Below are positions 6,358 to 9,895 of a stretch of 9,895 bases of DNA, piece after piece; the first letter of the stretch is position 1, and each line of letters begins with the position of its first letter. Under the pieces are notes generated by a model, which did not search any database, had not been told where the DNA came from, and saw only the letters and a list, made by a program, of their open reading frames with translations. The stretch is from an archaeon (GTDB taxonomy: Archaea > Asgardarchaeota > Hermodarchaeia > Hermodarchaeales > Hermodarchaeaceae), in assembly GCA_016550425.1 (NCBI GenBank), contig JABXGS010000122.1:1-9895 (forward strand), given 5' to 3'. The translations under genes and the position numbers were made by a program.

Positions 6358-6364
6358 AACGTAT

Positions 6365-7585
6365 TCATCTTGCTGAGAGAGTTTCCAAGAAACTTTGAAT
6401 ACGTCCCTCCAGACGTACACGATCCGAAAATTCAGGATCCAATGGAAGACGAATGGCTGGAATTTTCCGTTTTTCCGCTAGTTTTAATGTGTCAGGGACC
6501 TCAAATTGATCGGGATCACAGAAAGATTGTTCACTAATAATCAACCCGTTCACTTGTAGATTCTGCAAGAGTTGGTCGATAAAGTGTAATCGAGCGGGTA
6601 AACCCTCTTGCGTCGGTTCTGTGGGGGCGCTGAGGATACTCCGAGCCATTTCGGTGAAAGGATCCCCTTGGAGGTTCGGAGGTTTCACAAATATATTCCG
6701 GAACGAAAAGGAGAGTACATCAAGCATCAGTTCCAAGTTTTCCAGACCTGCACTGGTTTTTGCGTTTTCAAAATGGACTGCAAATCCTTCAGGATCAATC
6801 ATCCCACCTAGAGCGAGGAGGCGTGGTTCATTGGTTGATTGGATGGCGATCTGGTGAGGAATTTGTCCTATGAGTAATCCATGCCGTAAAGCTTCTGCCA
6901 CAGGGAGAAGCTGGACTTTCCGCAATTCATCTTGTAGATTAGAGGCGAGACCTTCGATTTCTTGGAGTGATTGTGCGTTGGGTGCAGTGAAAAATCGGCG
7001 CAGGAGCCGCGTATAATCCAAATACGGATAAAGTGAAGGCTGAAGGATTCGAGCAACGGTTACGAATTGGGCCGCAGCTCTAAATTCAGCAATAAGGGCA
7101 GCACCTTGCTGATAATGTTGCATCGAAAAGCGTGCACCCAGAGTAACTTCCAGCTGTTTACTTAATTCGCGGAGCTCATTGGTGAGGTATATGAGGGCAG
7201 CTTCATCATTTGCCACAGGGTAGGTGAGCCGAAAGACGTTGTCTTCTGGGAACCTGGCCTGCCAGACATCACCGAGGTTTTGGAGAGAATCACAGGTGCC
7301 CCCAGGAAAGACAAGGCCTTTGAGGTGAGGGAGTCGCTCTTTGGCGCGTTGGCTGAAGAGGTTTCGTGAATACGCGCAACAGAAAGTTTGTAGACTAGCC
7401 TCATACGCACCAGGAACCTTGGGTTCAGCCCATAAGAGAGTTGGCGTAAGGTTATGAGCAAGAAATAGTTCAAGGGGAGCATGAGGATATATATATCCAA
7501 TGAGGGCACGGTTGGAGGCAATTTGGTCTTGAATAATCTGATGGCGTTCGGTGACGAGGGAATTATAGCTAAATGGAGTACTCAT
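6365..7585 (-). CDS. HGD-D family subunit, BcrC/HgdB-like (2-hydroxyacyl-CoA dehydratase / benzoyl-CoA reductase-like)
   Basis: 406-residue second subunit of the same superfamily, first gene of the probable operon. Visible blocks: IGYIYPHAPLELFLAHNLTP (29-48, the 'PxELxxAxGxxP' region), TFCCAYSRNLFSQ (67-79), LVFPGGTCDSLQNLGDVWQ (91-109) and SEQSFCDPDQFEVPDTLK (351-368). The only cysteines are 69, 70, 98 and 356. That gives three ligand positions for one [4Fe-4S] cluster, with a spare neighbour at 69/70. The CDS...W and FCDP motifs are typical of the BcrC/HgdB branch, so with the 405-residue neighbour it should form an alpha-beta heterodimer. The start is ATG (7583-7585), with no strong ribosome site; the leader looks short (about 17 nt). 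The sequence is less conserved than its neighbour's, and the substrate is unknown. Confidence 0.87.
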   Translation of the reverse strand: MSTPFSYNSLVTERHQIIQDQIASNRALIGYIYPHAPLELFLAHNLTPTLLWAEPKVPGAYEASLQTFCCAYSRNLFSQRAKERLPHLKGLVFPGGTCDSLQNLGDVWQARFPEDNVFRLTYPVANDEAALIYLTNELRELSKQLEVTLGARFSMQHYQQGAALIAEFRAAAQFVTVARILQPSLYPYLDYTRLLRRFFTAPNAQSLQEIEGLASNLQDELRKVQLLPVAEALRHGLLIGQIPHQIAIQSTNEPRLLALGGMIDPEGFAVHFENAKTSAGLENLELMLDVLSFSFRNIFVKPPNLQGDPFTEMARSILSAPTEPTQEGLPARLHFIDQLLQNLQVNGLIISEQSFCDPDQFEVPDTLKLAEKRKIPAIRLPLDPEFSDRVRLEGRIQSFLETLSAR

Positions 7586-7596
7586 TGGAACCGACC

Positions 7597-7666
7597 AACT
7601 AGTGGAGATATCAGTTGCCTTTTGCCTTAAGCTTTCGCACCCAACAAACTATCTCGTGGACTAGTT
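7597..7666. repeat. 7-bp inverted repeat flanking the promoter of the dehydratase-like operon
   Basis: AACTAGT (7597-7603) and its reverse complement ACTAGTT (7660-7666) bracket the TATA/BRE region at 7624-7639. The left copy sits at the expected transcription start. The right copy touches the stop codon of the upstream permease gene. The core ACTAGT is itself a palindrome. The match is short and may be chance. Confidence 0.2.
7624..7639 (-). promoter_or_regulatory. Possible promoter of the dehydratase-like operon
   Basis: The minus strand reads TGCGAAAGCTTAAGGC: a CGAAAG BRE-like element followed by CTTAAG as a weak TATA box. A centre near 7629 predicts transcription start near 7602, about 17 nt before the ATG at 7585. 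It lies in the 81-bp gap after the permease gene. Confidence 0.35.
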
Positions 7667-9895
7667 TTACAGATTTCGAAGGAGATTGCTCACCTCGACT
7701 TGTCCAGCCCGGCGAGCAGGAAGATAAGCACCAGCTATTAGCCCTAGAATTACTAGCCCTAAGATGGCAATGAGGAGACTAAAGGGATAGATGATGCTAA
7801 AGGGAATCACATAGGGTTGGGGGAATAGTTGAAGAAGTGAGAACATTAGTACCCAAGAGAATATAACGCCAATTATGAGACTGAAGATGAATGCGGCTAA
7901 TATCAATCCAACGAATTCGCCTAGAACAATGGCTGTGATTTGGCGTCGGGTGCCTCCTAATGCACGCATGATAGCATATTCAGTTCGTCGTTCAGAGACA
8001 ATTGTATTCACGAAGATGGTGAGAGCGACCACACTTATGCTGAGTGCAGCAAGGAACCCCACGGATAACAGACTGATGATTCCTTGCGAAAAGAGATAGC
8101 CATCAGGATAGGCAGATTCTAAATCAAAAGTTTGTGGAGCCCATGTGTAGTAAACAAAATCTATGGATTGGAGAGCATTGAGTGCACTTTGGATGGTATA
8201 AGCGTTGTTGAGTCTGGCAAGGAAAGTTTGAGTCAGATTTACATAGTCATAAACCTTCCACGAAGGGACTTCTACAAGAAAATAATCTTCGTGCACAAAT
8301 GCAAAGGCGTTTCCTGTCTGGAAACCGAAACCGGGACTTGTTGACACGGAGGCACCTGGATCAGAGGGGTTGGCATAACCAAACCCAGGCGCAGTCCGCA
8401 TTATCCCTACAACTTCGAAGGTTTTAGTTTCAAGAATTACAATGCGTTGATCCCAGACACGGATATCAATAGGGTCACCTACAGCTTTGTTCCAGAGAGT
8501 AGCTAGATGTTCAGGTAGGATTATTCCATTAGGGTTAGCTTCGAGACGGTTTAGAACGGTAAGGTAGTCATCTCCCACCATGCTAGTTTGATCCCATTTC
8601 CCTACCTGTGCATAGCTTGCCGGGTCAATTCCATGTAACCGGAATTCAGTTTGTCCTAGGTTAGCGCGAACTTCTATGAAAGGTGTCGCAGAGTAAATCT
8701 GTGGAAGTGCTGTGATTTCCTGAACTCGTTGAGCTGGAACCGGACCACTGTAGATGCGGATATCAGCCCCAATGTAGTATTCGATTTGTCGATTGAGGTG
8801 AACTTGATAAGTTTGGGCTTCAACAGCAGAAAAGAATGTAACTGAAAAAGTGAGCAGCAGAATGATTAGCAAAGGTACAATTCGTGAACGGCGTACCTTT
8901 ACACTTTTAGCAAAAAGCGTGCTTTTTTGCCCGAATACCGGACGAAGGAGATTGGAGAATCCAGCAATTCCTGGTCGAAGAACACGAGCAGTAGCATCGG
9001 TTAATATGACCCAGAATGCTACAGTGCCAATGAAGAGAAGAAGAGCCATATCAATTGTAAGTGGAACAGAGATAACGTAATTGATAAGTGGCCAGAAAAC
9101 GACAATGACCAAGGCTACGTAGGCTACTTGCATCCAGGTTTTGATTTTCCATCGGGAATTATCCCCACGAATGGCAGAATACAGTTCGGTTTTAAGGAAT
9201 GATCTGGTGATGAAAATTGTGTAAATAGCTGCAGGAAGAATCACGACTAGTGCTGCAAAAAGCCAGGAAAATGGATTGAGTTGCGTAAAGGTGAGATACC
9301 GCATGAAAATGCTCAAGTCAAAGAGGAGGAAGGTAACCGCGGAGGGTATGAGGCAACCAATGAGGACACCTAAAAATCCACCGATAACTAATCCGACAAC
9401 AGCTAATATTAAGAATTCAAGTAAGAGGGTACCGTACAATTGTCGATAACTTGCCCCGCGTGAACGAAGAATAGCGATTTCTGGACGCCGCCCAGAAATG
9501 AAAAGTGAGGTGGTAAATGTCGTAAGGAGGACGGATAGTATTATTATGGGTAACACGAGGATTCCCATTGTTCGACGGTCAGTATAAGATTGGATATAGT
9601 TGATTAGACTGTTAAGTGCTGAGCGCCCACCCAGAAAGACATCAAAGCTTTCTTCAATTGTTGCAAATAACCGATCCAAGATTGGTACCGTATTTTCCAA
9701 ACCAGCCGCATAGAAAGGTACTGGATTGACTTCCACCAGTAATCGCGGATAGGTGACGTGCAGAGTTATATAATTATAATCAGCGGCTGTGAGCTCGGTG
9801 TTTGAAAGTATCATGCTGTCGAGCCAGCCAAAGACGACTTCTTGCCCTGAAAATGGTCCCCAGTTGACTCGAGAATAAGTGGGGAAGGATTCTAA
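7667..9895 (-). CDS. Large FtsX/MacB-type ABC transporter permease, C-terminal part (5' end outside the window)
   Basis: At least 742 codons are visible. The frame stays open from the ATG at 9812-9814 to the window edge (27 more codons, beginning LESFPTYSRV), so that ATG is internal. Residues below are counted from that ATG. A first FtsX domain has membrane segments near 86-106, 129-157 and 184-205, with the cytoplasmic signature GRRPEIAILRSRGASYRQ at 108-125. Further segments lie near 229-247, 257-274 and 312-331. An extracytoplasmic domain of about 245 residues follows (332-577), matching the MacB periplasmic-core position. A second FtsX domain has segments near 578-605, 628-660 and 672-698, the signature ERRTEYAIMRALGGTRRQ at 608-625, and the typical end YLPARRAGQVEVSNLLRNL. 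Such permeases work with a LolD/MacB-like ATPase, not seen here, in moving lipids or peptides or in cell-envelope control. The substrate is unknown. Confidence 0.9.
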   Translation of the reverse strand, partial: LESFPTYSRVNWGPFSGQEVVFGWLDSMILSNTELTAADYNYITLHVTYPRLLVEVNPVPFYAAGLENTVPILDRLFATIEESFDVFLGGRSALNSLINYIQSYTDRRTMGILVLPIIILSVLLTTFTTSLFISGRRPEIAILRSRGASYRQLYGTLLLEFLILAVVGLVIGGFLGVLIGCLIPSAVTFLLFDLSIFMRYLTFTQLNPFSWLFAALVVILPAAIYTIFITRSFLKTELYSAIRGDNSRWKIKTWMQVAYVALVIVVFWPLINYVISVPLTIDMALLLFIGTVAFWVILTDATARVLRPGIAGFSNLLRPVFGQKSTLFAKSVKVRRSRIVPLLIILLLTFSVTFFSAVEAQTYQVHLNRQIEYYIGADIRIYSGPVPAQRVQEITALPQIYSATPFIEVRANLGQTEFRLHGIDPASYAQVGKWDQTSMVGDDYLTVLNRLEANPNGIILPEHLATLWNKAVGDPIDIRVWDQRIVILETKTFEVVGIMRTAPGFGYANPSDPGASVSTSPGFGFQTGNAFAFVHEDYFLVEVPSWKVYDYVNLTQTFLARLNNAYTIQSALNALQSIDFVYYTWAPQTFDLESAYPDGYLFSQGIISLLSVGFLAALSISVVALTIFVNTIVSERRTEYAIMRALGGTRRQITAIVLGEFVGLILAAFIFSLIIGVIFSWVLMFSLLQLFPQPYVIPFSIIYPFSLLIAILGLVILGLIAGAYLPARRAGQVEVSNLLRNL

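Noticed and set aside
7162..7521. Minus-strand 119-codon frame
   Set aside because: It is an out-of-frame overlap with the BcrC/HgdB-like gene, whose own frame carries family motifs throughout.
1..9895. CRISPR arrays, insertion sequences, long tandem repeats, attachment sites
   Set aside because: None seen. There are no regularly spaced repeats, no transposase motifs, and no partial copy of the tRNA 3' end elsewhere in the window to suggest an integrated element.

Overview
The window reads as chromosomal DNA from an archaeon. The evidence is a fructose-1,6-bisphosphate aldolase/phosphatase (the archaeal-type gluconeogenic enzyme, also found in some thermophilic bacteria), an ArgRS of archaeal length, Shine-Dalgarno sites of the GAGGTGA type, and BRE/TATA-like elements (often CGAAA followed by an A/T-rich box) about 40 bp or less to 80 bp before starts. 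An Asgard lineage of moderate GC (Thorarchaeia-like) would fit the gene set, but that is a guess. Every protein gene is on the minus strand. The single tRNA gene is on the plus strand. At least three genes start with GTG and one with TTG.

In + strand coordinates: 1-132 is the 5' end of a gene cut by the window edge (TTG start, perhaps a GNAT acetyltransferase). 244-2112 is argS. 2251-2326 is tRNA-Arg(TCG), divergent from argS, so the synthetase and one of its substrates share a 138-bp promoter region. 2507-3607 is the fructose-bisphosphate aldolase/phosphatase, with its own promoter and a leader holding two small inverted repeats. 3756-7585 is a probable four-gene operon, transcribed right to left: a BcrC/HgdB-like subunit, a cysteine-rich BcrB-like subunit, a BadF/HgdC-type ATP-dependent activator, and a left-handed beta-helix protein of the gamma-carbonic anhydrase family. 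7667-9895 is the 3' part of a very large FtsX/MacB-type permease that runs off the window.

The most interesting part is the four-gene operon. The activator has the ASKHA ATPase fold and both cluster-ligand cysteines, so it should pass low-potential electrons to the two HGD-D family subunits, as in 2-hydroxyacyl-CoA dehydratases and benzoyl-CoA reductases. No CoA ligase, CoA transferase or ring-hydrolysis gene is in view, so the substrate is unknown. The BcrB-like subunit has nine cysteines, more than the three needed for one [4Fe-4S] cluster, which leaves open a larger cluster. The gamma-CA-like protein could be a carbonic anhydrase or a PaaY-like CoA-thioester hydrolase serving the same pathway. 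The aldolase/phosphatase next door supplies fructose-6-phosphate in gluconeogenesis and is probably a separate transcription unit.
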